DNA from: an uncultured Acidimicrobiaceae bacterium
GTDB lineage: Bacteria > Actinomycetota > Acidimicrobiia > Acidimicrobiales > UBA10347
Length of the DNA stretch: 64,000 nt
Reading direction: 5' to 3'
Assembly: GCA_905182135.1 (NCBI GenBank)
Contig: CAJJAG010000006.1
Coordinates: 62,001 to 126,000 of the forward strand
Shown: positions 16,857 to 24,953 of the stretch, piece after piece
Layout: each line of letters starts with the position of its first letter
Numbering within the stretch: the first letter of the stretch is position 1
Notes under the pieces: generated by a model
Seen by the model: the letters and a program-made list of their open reading frames with translations, nothing else
Database searches by the model: none
What the model was told of the DNA's origin: nothing
Made by a program: the position numbers and the translations under genes

Positions 16857-17624
16857 TCAACCGGCCATGGTGAGGCCACCCGAAACACTCAGTACCTGGC
16901 CGGTTACAAACGCGGCCTCGTCGCTAGCGAAGAACAGCACGGCGCCAGCGAGGTCATCGGGCTGGCCAATACGCCCCATCGGGATCGAGCGCCGAAACGC
17001 TTCTCGCAATTTGTCGGGGTTCGCTGCTGCGTCGACGAAACCAGCGAGAAGCGCGGTGTCAGTTGGGCCCGGACACACGACGTTAAACGTGATGCCGTGA
17101 CGTGAATGCTCACGGGCAAGCGTCTTGGAAAACGCGACGATGCCCGCTTTGCATGCGGCGTAAACCGCTTCGCCCGACGAACCCACGCGGGCGGCATCTG
17201 AGGATACGTTTACGACTCGACCGACCCCTCGCTCGACCATGGCAGGAAGCACAGCGTGGTGCATATTAAGGGCCCCGACCAGGTTGATGTCAATGAGTTT
17301 CGACCAGTCCTCGGGCGCGGTATCAAGAAATGGAACGAAGAGATCCCAACCGGCGTTATTGACCAACACGTCGATCGGCCCTAATTCGGCGACTACGCGT
17401 TCAACCGCTGCGTCAACAGAAGGCCGTTCCGTGATGTCACAGGTAACAGCGAGTGCCTGTGCCCCGTTTGCGGCCAGAGCGTCAGCCACATCCTGAGCCG
17501 GGCCCGCAGCTCGATCGAGGACAGCCACTCGGGCCCCCTCGGCAGCGAACTCTCGACAGAGCGCGCCGCCAATACCACCGCCACCACCGGTTACCACAAC
17601 GGTCTTACCTTCGAATCTTCCCAC
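16857..17624 (-). CDS. badH: BadH-like 2-hydroxycyclohexanecarboxyl-CoA dehydrogenase (SDR)
   Basis: An intact 255-residue short-chain dehydrogenase. NAD-binding TGGGGGIGG at residues 12-20, NNAG near 88, catalytic Ser in VNVSSDAARVGSSGEAVY, Tyr-x3-Lys as YAACK near 155, and the C-terminal VTGQVLSVSGGLTMAG. The segments GSSGEAVYAACK, AREHSRHGIT and VLSVSGGLTM match the BadH group specifically. BadH oxidises 2-hydroxycyclohexanecarboxyl-CoA to the 2-keto form. Start GTG 17624, with AGGAGG at 17632-17637. The two downstream genes that would use its product are wrecks, so it is probably an orphan enzyme or used for another hydroxyacyl-CoA. Confidence 0.82.
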   Translation of the reverse strand: MGRFEGKTVVVTGGGGGIGGALCREFAAEGARVAVLDRAAGPAQDVADALAANGAQALAVTCDITERPSVDAAVERVVAELGPIDVLVNNAGWDLFVPFLDTAPEDWSKLIDINLVGALNMHHAVLPAMVERGVGRVVNVSSDAARVGSSGEAVYAACKAGIVAFSKTLAREHSRHGITFNVVCPGPTDTALLAGFVDAAANPDKLREAFRRSIPMGRIGQPDDLAGAVLFFASDEAAFVTGQVLSVSGGLTMAG

Positions 17625-17980
17625 GAAAATTTCCTCCTAATTTGACTGTCAGATTTATCATGATGTTGTTTTACTTGTCTAAATTGCACAGCTCTTATCC
17701 AGGGGAGTCCCTGCGTCGACTATCGACGACAAGACTGACGACCGCTAATCAAACTCAGTTGCTACGCCGAGGTTTCGTTGACAACAGTTGACAGAAAACC
17801 AAGATGGCACGATGAATAGCTGCACAATAGGTTGCGCCTTGCCTGAATTCACCTAGGCCGACGCGCCTCACTCGTTTTTGTTGTGAGTGACCTCGTATTG
17901 TTGGATGGGGTCATGGCCGCGACCCACCTCGCCACCCCACGGCCGGTCGTTCGTGGTTCAGCATCCATTCAGGAGGAAGC
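17625..17980. promoter_or_regulatory. Divergent control region between badH and an LLM gene
   Basis: 356 bases. On the minus strand TAGACA and a GATAAA-type box about 17 bases apart, ahead of the badH ribosome site, form a plausible promoter (about 17655-17685). A 6-bp inverted repeat TCACTC / GAGTGA with an 11-base T-rich loop lies at 17868-17890, upstream of the LLM gene. AGGAGG at 17971 precedes ATG 17981. No gene seen. Confidence 0.45.
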
Positions 17981-18937
17981 ATGAAGATTGGTATTGGGCT
18001 GTGGTGCCTGCAGTCAACAGCGACGGCGCCACGCTCGTTCACCCAGGCGTACCAAGACCTTCTCAACGACGCGCAACTGGCCGAAGAGGTCGGTGTCCAC
18101 TCGCTCTGGCTCTCTGAACATCATGGCTACTACGACGGCTATTGCCCAGCGTTGCTTCCCGCAGCCGCAGCAGCCCTATCGGTCACCACGACATTACAGG
18201 TGGGCACGGGCGTGCTCCTGCTCCCGCTGCAGGACCCAACTCGAGTACGCCTCGCTACGGCCGAGTTGAACGCCCGTTTTGACAACCGATTCCATCTCGG
18301 CACTGGCATGGGATACCGCCCGTCTGAGTTCGACGCAATGGACCTCGCCATGGCTGACCGAGTAAAGCGAATGAACGTTGGGCTCGATGTGCTGGCAGTG
18401 GATCCTCCAGGAAAATTATGGGTAGGAGTTACTAGCCCCGCAGCTGCTCGCCGTGCCGGCCGACGCGGCCTGGGCCTGTTCATCTCCGGCGCGTTTTCGA
18501 AGGCGGTCGTCGACTCACTGATCGCTGCTCACCGAGAAGCTTGGGAAGAAGCTGACCGACCTGGCGTCACCCAACCCCCAGTCGGGTTGCTACGCAACTT
18601 ATGGCTCGCCAACGGCGCTGTGGACCATAGACAGGCGCTCGATTGGGTTCGATCGAGTTACCTCGTCTACGCCGGGCTAGGTTGGGGCGCCAACGACACC
18701 GGTGTCGACTTTGTGGCGCAGGTCGAACAGTCAATGGATGAAGTCGAGGCCTCAGCCATTGTTGGTACCGCCGAACAGGTCGCCGATGAGCTTTCCCAGT
18801 ACGACGTTGATCTCGTTGTTTGTCGTGTCGGCTATGACGAACCTCCCCGTTCTGCTCTCACGACCGTTGTCGAACGAATCGGCACTGAACTTGTTCCGTT
18901 ATTGAGTGACGCCGGCCGAACCGAGGTTCTGGCATGA
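17981..18937 (+). CDS. LLM-class flavin-dependent oxidoreductase
   Basis: A 318-residue TIM-barrel of the bacterial luciferase superfamily. The start MKIGIGLWCLQS, SLWLSEHHGYYDGY and TTLQVGTGVLLLPLQDP with RFHLGTGMGYRP are the strand-loop elements that bind FMN or F420; IVGTAEQVADEL near residue 260 is the C-terminal signature. SEHHGY is common in the alkanal-monooxygenase-like branch. A strong AGGAGG lies 5 bases before ATG 17981. The stop overlaps the start of a half-size relative by 4 bases, so the two proteins are likely made together and may form a heterodimer. Confidence 0.85.
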   Translation: MKIGIGLWCLQSTATAPRSFTQAYQDLLNDAQLAEEVGVHSLWLSEHHGYYDGYCPALLPAAAAALSVTTTLQVGTGVLLLPLQDPTRVRLATAELNARFDNRFHLGTGMGYRPSEFDAMDLAMADRVKRMNVGLDVLAVDPPGKLWVGVTSPAAARRAGRRGLGLFISGAFSKAVVDSLIAAHREAWEEADRPGVTQPPVGLLRNLWLANGAVDHRQALDWVRSSYLVYAGLGWGANDTGVDFVAQVEQSMDEVEASAIVGTAEQVADELSQYDVDLVVCRVGYDEPPRSALTTVVERIGTELVPLLSDAGRTEVLA

Positions 18938-19515
18938 GACTTGGGCTTGATCTACGAAATATGCCACCAAGTGCTGTAATCGATCGAGCGATCGAGGCCG
19001 ACCAACTCGGGCTTTGGGCCGTGTTGGTTGGCGGCATCCAAGGAACTGAAAACCTGGCCATCGCACAACTTGCGGTCATGACCGACCATGTCCACCTGGC
19101 TGTCTGGCTGAGCGGCAACCTATTGCATCCGGTGGCACTGGCCGAGGAAATTGCTGTCACCGATCACCTCAGTCAGCGACGGGCCCTTGCGGTTATCGAC
19201 GGTGACGAAACCGTGACCGAACACGTCAGACATTTACTCTCGGGGCACATCGTGAACGGGGTGGCGCTCAGTCCCCCGCCAGCGCAGACGGCCGTACCGG
19301 TCTGGTCTGCCAACGATCTCTCGTGTGTTTTATTGACCGGCGACCTCGACCGGGACCGAGACACAATCGACAGCTACCGCGACCAAGGTCACACCCATCT
19401 GTTCGTCTCTTGGCCCGGGCCACTTCGCACACTCGCTCGCCATCTGGCGACTCGGGCCGCAACGGCGAACTTCCCTCAAATCACCGCAGACCATGCTGAC
19501 GTGATCGCCCCCTAA
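18934..19515 (+). CDS. Half-length luciferase-like protein, probable partner of the preceding LLM enzyme
   Basis: A 193-residue protein starting MRLGLDLRNMPPSAVIDRAI with GLWAVLVGG and HVHLAVWLSGNLLHPVALAEE, which correspond to the first three strands of the LLM barrel; the middle insertion and most of the second half are missing, and the end has LFVSWPGPL resembling the last strand. The family is normally 300-370 residues. ATG 18934 overlaps the upstream TGA (ATGA). It lacks the GTGxGxxP loop. It may be a non-catalytic subunit, comparable in idea to LuxB or LuxF, or a decaying paralogue. Confidence 0.6.
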   Translation: MRLGLDLRNMPPSAVIDRAIEADQLGLWAVLVGGIQGTENLAIAQLAVMTDHVHLAVWLSGNLLHPVALAEEIAVTDHLSQRRALAVIDGDETVTEHVRHLLSGHIVNGVALSPPPAQTAVPVWSANDLSCVLLTGDLDRDRDTIDSYRDQGHTHLFVSWPGPLRTLARHLATRAATANFPQITADHADVIAP

Positions 19516-19686
19516 CGGACCGCTCTACTACTCACCCTGCCGGGGCCGGTCCTGAACCGAACACCAGTAGCAGACGATCCGGCTCCGCTTCCCCTAAGCC
19601 CCATTCCCGTGTGAACGGCGCGGCGACACGGCGGGTCCGGCGTCGTGGGCTCCTATCACGTCTAACCGCCGAGTTAAGTTGCACCC

Positions 19687-20529
19687 ATGGATAGTTTTTC
19701 GACAAAGACAGCAGTAGTGACAGGTGGAGCATCGGGAATGGGGCGAGCCATGGCATTGCGTTTCGCCCGGGCTGGCATGAACATCGCCATCGGTGATGTG
19801 AACGAAGACGGAATGGCGGCCGTTGTAGCCGAGGCGAAAGCTCTCGGTGTCGAAGCCTTCGGCGTGTACACCGATGTCGCCGACGAAAACGCCAACTTTG
19901 CTTTGAACGAAGCGGCATGTGACGCATTCGGTCAGGTCAACGTGGCGTGTCTCAACGCGGGAGTCACCGGCTCGGCCGGCCGGTCATGGTCATTGACCAA
20001 ACAAGATTGGGACTGGACCCTCGGCATTCTGCTCGACGGCGTCATCCATGGTGTCCGAGCATTCGTACCAGGCATGGTTGAACACGATGACGGCCATGTT
20101 GTCATGACCGCTTCAATCGCTGGCCACGTGTCGTCGGCCTACAGCGGGCCCTACATGGTGGCCAAGCACGGCGTCGTCGCATTGGCCGAGACGCTGCATC
20201 ACGAACTCAGAGCAGAAAAGTCCAACATCGGGGTCACCTGCTTGTGCCCTGGTTTCGTCAATACCGACATCGTTGCCGCTACCCGCCGCCGTGACCCGGG
20301 CCAGGTTGGTGCAGTTCAGGACAAGCTGGGCGAGAAGTGGCTCGACTTCTCCGAGCGCGCTCTTGCTGGTGGGATAGATCCCGAGATTGTTGGCGAGCAG
20401 GTCTACGACGCCATCGTCGACAACCAGTTCTGGTTGTTCACCGATCAAGACTGGGATCACGCGATCGGTGAAAAGAATCAGCAGATTCTCACCCGGAAAG
20501 CCCCGACCCTGGGTCACCCCAGCAAGTAA
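19687..20529 (+). CDS. Short-chain dehydrogenase/reductase
   Basis: A 280-residue classical SDR. TGGASGMGRA at residues 12-21 binds NAD(P), the NNAG motif is varied to LNAGVTG, the catalytic serine is in MTASIAGHVSS, and Tyr-x3-Lys is YMVAK near residue 157. The acidic Asp in IGDVNEDG after strand 2 suggests NAD preference. The C-terminal 60 residues, with FWLFTDQDW, match a group of SDRs often found with steroid or terpenoid genes. It stands alone between the LLM pair and a minus-strand cluster. Substrate unknown. Confidence 0.82.
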   Translation: MDSFSTKTAVVTGGASGMGRAMALRFARAGMNIAIGDVNEDGMAAVVAEAKALGVEAFGVYTDVADENANFALNEAACDAFGQVNVACLNAGVTGSAGRSWSLTKQDWDWTLGILLDGVIHGVRAFVPGMVEHDDGHVVMTASIAGHVSSAYSGPYMVAKHGVVALAETLHHELRAEKSNIGVTCLCPGFVNTDIVAATRRRDPGQVGAVQDKLGEKWLDFSERALAGGIDPEIVGEQVYDAIVDNQFWLFTDQDWDHAIGEKNQQILTRKAPTLGHPSK

Positions 20530-20549
20530 CGGCACAAGAAACAGCGTGA

Positions 20550-20840
20550 CTACTCGACACCGCTGTCTCCTTCGATAGCTTTGTTGATCTCACGCTGAAA
20601 GTGGGCGTCGAGCGCAGTCTGGAAGACGGCGGAACACCGCTGGTTGAATGCCTCGGTGAACTCTGCCGGAGCGGGAGGTGCCGTCGTCCAGAGAGCAACG
20701 ACCGTTGGATGCATTGATACGACAAGAGCGACCGAATGATCGCCGCGGGCGAGTTGTTCGATGGCATCAACAATGACCGGACCCGTCTCTGCCAAGGGCC
20801 GCCACGGTCCACCATCGACTTCAGGAACCACAAGAGGCAA
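20550..20840 (-). CDS. Small hypothetical protein, possibly a remnant
   Basis: A 96-codon frame, acidic and without recognised motifs; it begins with TTG or GTG directly after an in-frame stop and has no clear ribosome site. Codon use (many G/C third positions) looks coding, but the lack of a good start suggests it is the C-terminal part of an older gene. I do not recognise it. Confidence 0.3.
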   Translation of the reverse strand: MPLVVPEVDGGPWRPLAETGPVIVDAIEQLARGDHSVALVVSMHPTVVALWTTAPPAPAEFTEAFNQRCSAVFQTALDAHFQREINKAIEGDSGVE

Positions 20841-20911
20841 GAAACCCGCCTAGCGCTCGCGTCGAAGTGTTCTCGCCTTATGTCCATGCCTCGAAGTTGC
20901 TTCCCAATCAC

Positions 20912-21046
20912 CTACAGGTCAGATATCGCCGCGCTTGCTTGTCCGGCGATGCCGCTATTCAATGCGTACCAAAGGCCACCAAGGCCTGCCCCAGCGGTGA
21001 CAGCGATAGTCCAACGACCCAACGAACCAGCGCATAGCGGGTACAC
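20912..21046 (-). CDS. Possible small membrane protein
   Basis: A 44-codon frame from GTG 21046, 12 bases after the stop of the CMD-family gene, with one hydrophobic stretch (WTIAVTAGAGLGGLWYAL). It could be a single-helix membrane protein or the tail of a lost carrier. Weak evidence only. Confidence 0.22.
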   Translation of the reverse strand: MYPLCAGSLGRWTIAVTAGAGLGGLWYALNSGIAGQASAAISDL

Positions 21047-21058
21047 GCCTGTTCGGGG

Positions 21059-21460
21059 TCAGATCCCGTCGACGGGTTCAGGCACAATCCCCTCGGCTTC
21101 GAGTACCTCTCGGCCGAGCCGGAAAGCCTCGACTCCAGCGGGTATGCCGCAGTACACCGCTATCTGAAGCAGGGTGTCGCGAAGTTCGTCGAGAGTGACG
21201 CCATTGCCAATGGCGGCCTTAAAGTGCAGCTTGAACTCTTTCGGACGATTCAGTGCCGCGAGCATGCATAGATTGTTCAGGCTGCGTTGCTTGTCGCTCA
21301 GGACCGTGCGCCCCCACACTCCGCCCCAGGCGAATTCAGTCACCATCTCTTGGAAATCGCGGTTGAAGGAGTCTGCGCCGGTGAGAGCGCTGGTCACGTA
21401 CTGTTCGCCAAGCACCCGGCCCCTCGCCTCTTTACCCAGTTCGAAACGATCCTGATCCAT
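21059..21460 (-). CDS. Carboxymuconolactone decarboxylase (CMD) family protein
   Basis: A 133-residue AhpD/PcaC-like helical protein. WGGVWGRTVLSDKQRSLNNL, AALNRP and ELRDTLLQIAVYCGIPAGVE are the PcaC-type signature, where the His and Glu/Cys pocket residues lie. PcaC decarboxylates gamma-carboxymuconolactone in protocatechuate breakdown, but the family is broad and no pca genes are nearby. The C-x2-C of peroxidase-type AhpD is absent. It is divergent from the metallo-hydrolase at 21547. Confidence 0.82.
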   Translation of the reverse strand: MDQDRFELGKEARGRVLGEQYVTSALTGADSFNRDFQEMVTEFAWGGVWGRTVLSDKQRSLNNLCMLAALNRPKEFKLHFKAAIGNGVTLDELRDTLLQIAVYCGIPAGVEAFRLGREVLEAEGIVPEPVDGI

Positions 21461-21546
21461 GAACTCTCCTCTTCGTTTTGCACCAGCGGTGCCCGGCCAG
21501 CGAACCTACAGGAGAACCGCATCTCCGGATCGATCGAGGAGCAATC

Positions 21547-22350
21547 ATGGCTGACGCGCCAACCGTCTACGAGGTGTACGCAGTCAAGTACGCCGAACGC
21601 GACGCGCACCGGGCCGAACACTTCCTGGGGGGCGACCCTCACGACACGCCGATGCCGATGGACTACTTCGTCTGGGCCGTCGTTGGACCGGACAAGACGT
21701 GGGTTGTCGACACCGGATTTGGTGAACTCGACGCCGCCACTCGCCAGCGTCGGCTGGTCCGCACCGTGACCGAAGCACTGGCAACCGTCGACGTTGATGC
21801 TGCAACTGTGACCGATGTGATCATCACCCATCTTCACTACGACCATGTGGGCGGCCACAACCAATTCCCTCAGGCACGCTTCCACCTCCAGGACCGTGAA
21901 ATGGCATTCGCGACCGGGCGACATATGGCCCATCGCTCACTCAATCATGCTTTCACCCCATTACACGTCGCCGACATGGTCATGCTCGTGCACGACGGAC
22001 GCGTGGTCTTTCATGACGGTGACGAAGAACTAGCGCCAGGTCTAACTGTGCATCGGGTTGGTGGTCACACCGACGGCTTGCAAGTCGTTCGAGTTCTGAC
22101 CGATATCGGTTGGCTAATCTTGGCCTCTGACGCCACGCATTACTACGAGAACTTCGAGGCCGAGCGCCCGTTCCCCATTGTGTTCGATGTCGGCGCCATG
22201 CTGGAGGCGTACCACACGCTGCAACGCCTCGCAGATCAACCCGAGCTGATCGTCCCTGGCCACGACCCTCTCGTTCTCGAGCGTTTTGAGGTGGCCCGAG
22301 TTGGCCTGGACGGCATCGCAGTTCGGCTCGACAGGCCGCTCAACTCGTGA
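21547..22350 (+). CDS. Metallo-beta-lactamase-fold hydrolase (AHL-lactonase-like)
   Basis: A 267-residue MBL-fold enzyme. The zinc motif HxHxDH is HLHYDHVGG near residue 100, further ligands are His in GGHTDG near 176, Asp in LASDATHY near 198 and His in VPGHDP near 239, all in place for a dinuclear site. The layout with TGFGELD matches the N-acyl homoserine lactonase (AttM/AiiA-like) branch, although other lactonases share it. ATG 21547 follows GAGGAGC. The stop overlaps the next start (GTGA), coupling it to a DHA2 carrier: a hydrolase plus exporter pair. Confidence 0.82.
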   Translation: MADAPTVYEVYAVKYAERDAHRAEHFLGGDPHDTPMPMDYFVWAVVGPDKTWVVDTGFGELDAATRQRRLVRTVTEALATVDVDAATVTDVIITHLHYDHVGGHNQFPQARFHLQDREMAFATGRHMAHRSLNHAFTPLHVADMVMLVHDGRVVFHDGDEELAPGLTVHRVGGHTDGLQVVRVLTDIGWLILASDATHYYENFEAERPFPIVFDVGAMLEAYHTLQRLADQPELIVPGHDPLVLERFEVARVGLDGIAVRLDRPLNS

Positions 22351-23795
22351 AGACCAGCAGGAAGCCTGACCTCACTAACAGGTCGCAGCCCAGTCCCGAT
22401 CCATCCGACTACGTCAGCAGACAGTCGTGGCTGTCTCTTGCGTTGGTGTCCTCGGCAACGTTCATCATCATCCTCGATCTCATGGCGACGAACGTCGCTT
22501 TTCCGTTCATTGAGCTGGAGTTCGCTGACACGCCGCGCTCGACCCTGGCCTGGGTGTCGTCAGGCAACGCGATCGCAGCGGGCGCGCTGCTGTTGGTCGC
22601 AGGAAGGTTGGCCGATCGTCACGGCCGACGCCGTATCTTTCTGCTTGGTTTGGCCCTATTCACGGCTGTCTCAGCGGTGACAGCAGCAGCCCCCAACCCC
22701 ACCGTTCTTATCGCAGCAAGGGTTGGCCAGGGCGCTGGAGCGGCCATGGTTACCTCAACCGCTGTTGCACTTTTGTTACCGTTGTTCCCAGCAAAAAAAC
22801 GAGGGCTAGCCATCGGCATCTGGGGCACCGCCGCCAGCGCTGGCGCAGCCACAGGCCCCACATTGGGGGCAGTGGCAATCGAGGCCGTGAACTGGCGGTG
22901 GGCATTTCTAATCAATGTCCCCATCGGGCTCACCGTGCTGGTCTTGGGTCGTCGAGTCCTGGCCGAAACGGAACGCTCCTCTGACGCTGGACCGGTCGAC
23001 TACGTCGGAAGTTTGGTCGGTACCTCTGCGATCGGACTGCTCACTTTCGGCGTCTTACAGGGCCCTCGTTGGGGTTGGACGAGCGGAACGGTGCTGCTCG
23101 CGCTGGTCCTATCCGTGGCACTGGCCACGGCGTTCCTGGTGCGGTGTAACCGAGCAGCATCACCTTTAGTCAACTTGGGGTTATTCCGCAATCAGAAGTT
23201 TGCGCTGGCGAACCTTTCACAAGCAGGAACACAGTTCGCCATCAACGCTTGGTTCTTCACCACTCCCCTATTCCTGATCAATGTGTGGGGATACTCGGCC
23301 CTAGCCGGAGGCACCGCTGTTGCCATTGGCATGATCGTGAGCTTCGTATCGATACCAGTCGGCCACTGGTCAGACACACATGGGTATCGCGGCGTGTTGG
23401 CACTCGGTGGCATGATCGCTGCATCGGGCATGTTCGTATGGGTGTTCAGCGTTGACGAATCGCCGGACTTCTGGTCGCTCTATCTGGTTGGACTGCTGCT
23501 GTTTGGACTAGGCGCCGGGATGGTGGGCATCGTCGTGACGAATGCGGCACTTACCGACGTGCCGGAACATGACTTGGGTATTGGGAACGCAGTCTTCCAG
23601 ACCATTCGGCGGGTTTGCGGGGCTCTCGGCGTGGCCGTTGCCGTAGCCCTACTGGGTGACCGCAGCAACGAATCGATCCAAGCGTTCCGGGCCGTGTGGT
23701 TGTTGATTGCTGGCGGCTATCTCTTCTCGGTCATCGCCGTCATGGGCTATCCAACCAACAGCACGTCTGACCCAGACCGACAACTGCGCTCGTGA
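22347..23795 (+). CDS. DHA2-family (EmrB/QacA-type) MFS drug:proton antiporter
   Basis: A 482-residue, fourteen-helix carrier. Helix 1 carries LDLMATNVAFPFIE, the DHA2 form of the D1 motif; the A-motif is GRLADRHGRRRI and the C-motif region is GIWGTAASAGAATGPTLG, typical of antiporters. It starts with GTG 22347 overlapping the stop of the metallo-hydrolase. Exports of the hydrolase product or of its substrate would make sense of the coupling. A decayed dioxygenase tail begins right after its stop. Confidence 0.85.
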   Translation: MKTSRKPDLTNRSQPSPDPSDYVSRQSWLSLALVSSATFIIILDLMATNVAFPFIELEFADTPRSTLAWVSSGNAIAAGALLLVAGRLADRHGRRRIFLLGLALFTAVSAVTAAAPNPTVLIAARVGQGAGAAMVTSTAVALLLPLFPAKKRGLAIGIWGTAASAGAATGPTLGAVAIEAVNWRWAFLINVPIGLTVLVLGRRVLAETERSSDAGPVDYVGSLVGTSAIGLLTFGVLQGPRWGWTSGTVLLALVLSVALATAFLVRCNRAASPLVNLGLFRNQKFALANLSQAGTQFAINAWFFTTPLFLINVWGYSALAGGTAVAIGMIVSFVSIPVGHWSDTHGYRGVLALGGMIAASGMFVWVFSVDESPDFWSLYLVGLLLFGLGAGMVGIVVTNAALTDVPEHDLGIGNAVFQTIRRVCGALGVAVAVALLGDRSNESIQAFRAVWLLIAGGYLFSVIAVMGYPTNSTSDPDRQLRS

Positions 23796-24012
23796 TCCGG
23801 ATTACAAGCAGATGATCGACATCGAAGCAGGTCGAGACTCCTACGACAACATTTCAGGGGACGCCGAACCAGACGGTGTTCACCTCTTCAGTGCCATGAC
23901 GCTGCACAGCGCTACAGACAACTCGACAGTGGACCGACGGCGCAGGCGCTACATAGTCCAGTACTGCAGCCACCATGTCCGGTGCGGCCAGCTCTTGCAC
24001 CCACCTTCCTGA
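23796..24012 (+). pseudogene. C-terminal remnant of a phytanoyl-CoA dioxygenase-family protein
   Basis: The frame continues past the carrier stop and reads VHLFSAMTLHSATDNSTVDR followed by RRRYIVQYCSHHVRC. The H-x-A/S-x-N-x-S and R-R-R pattern is the C-terminal iron/2-oxoglutarate-binding part of PhyH-family dioxygenases, which are about 260-300 residues. No N-terminal two thirds, start codon or metal-binding HxD is present. The remaining 170 bases up to 24182 hold only promoter-sized sequence. Confidence 0.6.
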
Positions 24013-24182
24013 TTATCTGGCTGCGCCTGACGTTGCCTTGGAGAGACAGCAGCCACCCATAACTGCGCCACGCGACAGTTCTCAACGCCGATTCCTCGTG
24101 CTTAGTTTGGGGGGCACGGCACATTTGATTGTCCTACGCTCGAATCAGGGCGGCGCCCGAGCACTGCGATTAGGTTCAGGTG

Positions 24183-24902
24183 ATGAGCGATAGCGAGACC
24201 ACGAACCCATTCAGCGTCCTAATCGAATACCAGGTACGCACCGAGAACAACAGTGTGGGCGAGTGGCTCGACGTATGGAACGACCGAGGCGAAGATGCAC
24301 GCGTGGGCGAACCCGAAACCGACGCCTATGTAGCAGCGGTCAACCTCGCCGATGAGTCAAACGTTCTCGTGTTCGAGCGTTATGCGAACGGACAATCAAG
24401 CCTCGACTCCCATATCGACAGGCCGGCCCATGGCGAGTTGATGGAAGCAATGGGCTCGCGCCAAATGACCAAACGGCGAGTCATGACCACCAGGTTCTCT
24501 GATGTCGACAATTACGGCTGGTGGGGACGGCCAGGCTCGGTCAATCCGAAACACGTCGGAGTGGCAATAATTGCCCTCGGCTTTCGGTTCGGATCCGACG
24601 ATGACCTGAACACCTATCTAGAAGCGTCTCGTGAGCACGCCGCCTATTGCTGGGACGCCGAACCCGACACTCTGATCTACAGCGCAGGCCTGGCTATGGC
24701 CGACGCTGACCGCGAGATCGATCTGCGCAAAGGTGATGTCGTCTTCGTGATGGCCTGCACAGATTTGGTCGCCGTCAACAAGCATGCCAACGATCCGCGG
24801 CACCTGGCCTTGATGGCCGAACTCGAAGCGGGCATCCAGATGGAACGCACCTTCATCCGCTCCTACAAGACCACCGGCCACGGCTTCCTATGGCGCGAGT
24901 AG
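24183..24902 (+). CDS. Two-domain dimeric alpha/beta-barrel (ABM-like) protein
   Basis: A 239-residue protein with two ferredoxin-like repeats: residues 8-100 (FSVLIEYQVRTENNSVGEWL, VLVFERYAN, HGELMEAM) and 117-210 (VAIIALGFRFGSDDDLNTYL, VVFVMACTD, HLALMAELEAG). This resembles the antibiotic biosynthesis monooxygenase/quinol monooxygenase fold, duplicated in one chain. Such proteins degrade quinols or act as cofactor-free oxygenases; no catalytic claim is possible. ATG 24183 is preferred over GTG 24180. It precedes the amidohydrolase by 51 bases and may share its operon. Confidence 0.6.
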   Translation: MSDSETTNPFSVLIEYQVRTENNSVGEWLDVWNDRGEDARVGEPETDAYVAAVNLADESNVLVFERYANGQSSLDSHIDRPAHGELMEAMGSRQMTKRRVMTTRFSDVDNYGWWGRPGSVNPKHVGVAIIALGFRFGSDDDLNTYLEASREHAAYCWDAEPDTLIYSAGLAMADADREIDLRKGDVVFVMACTDLVAVNKHANDPRHLALMAELEAGIQMERTFIRSYKTTGHGFLWRE

Positions 24903-24953
24903 GCCTACACACCTAGTGTCGTAAATACAGCGCATAGACATAAGGAGACTCTC

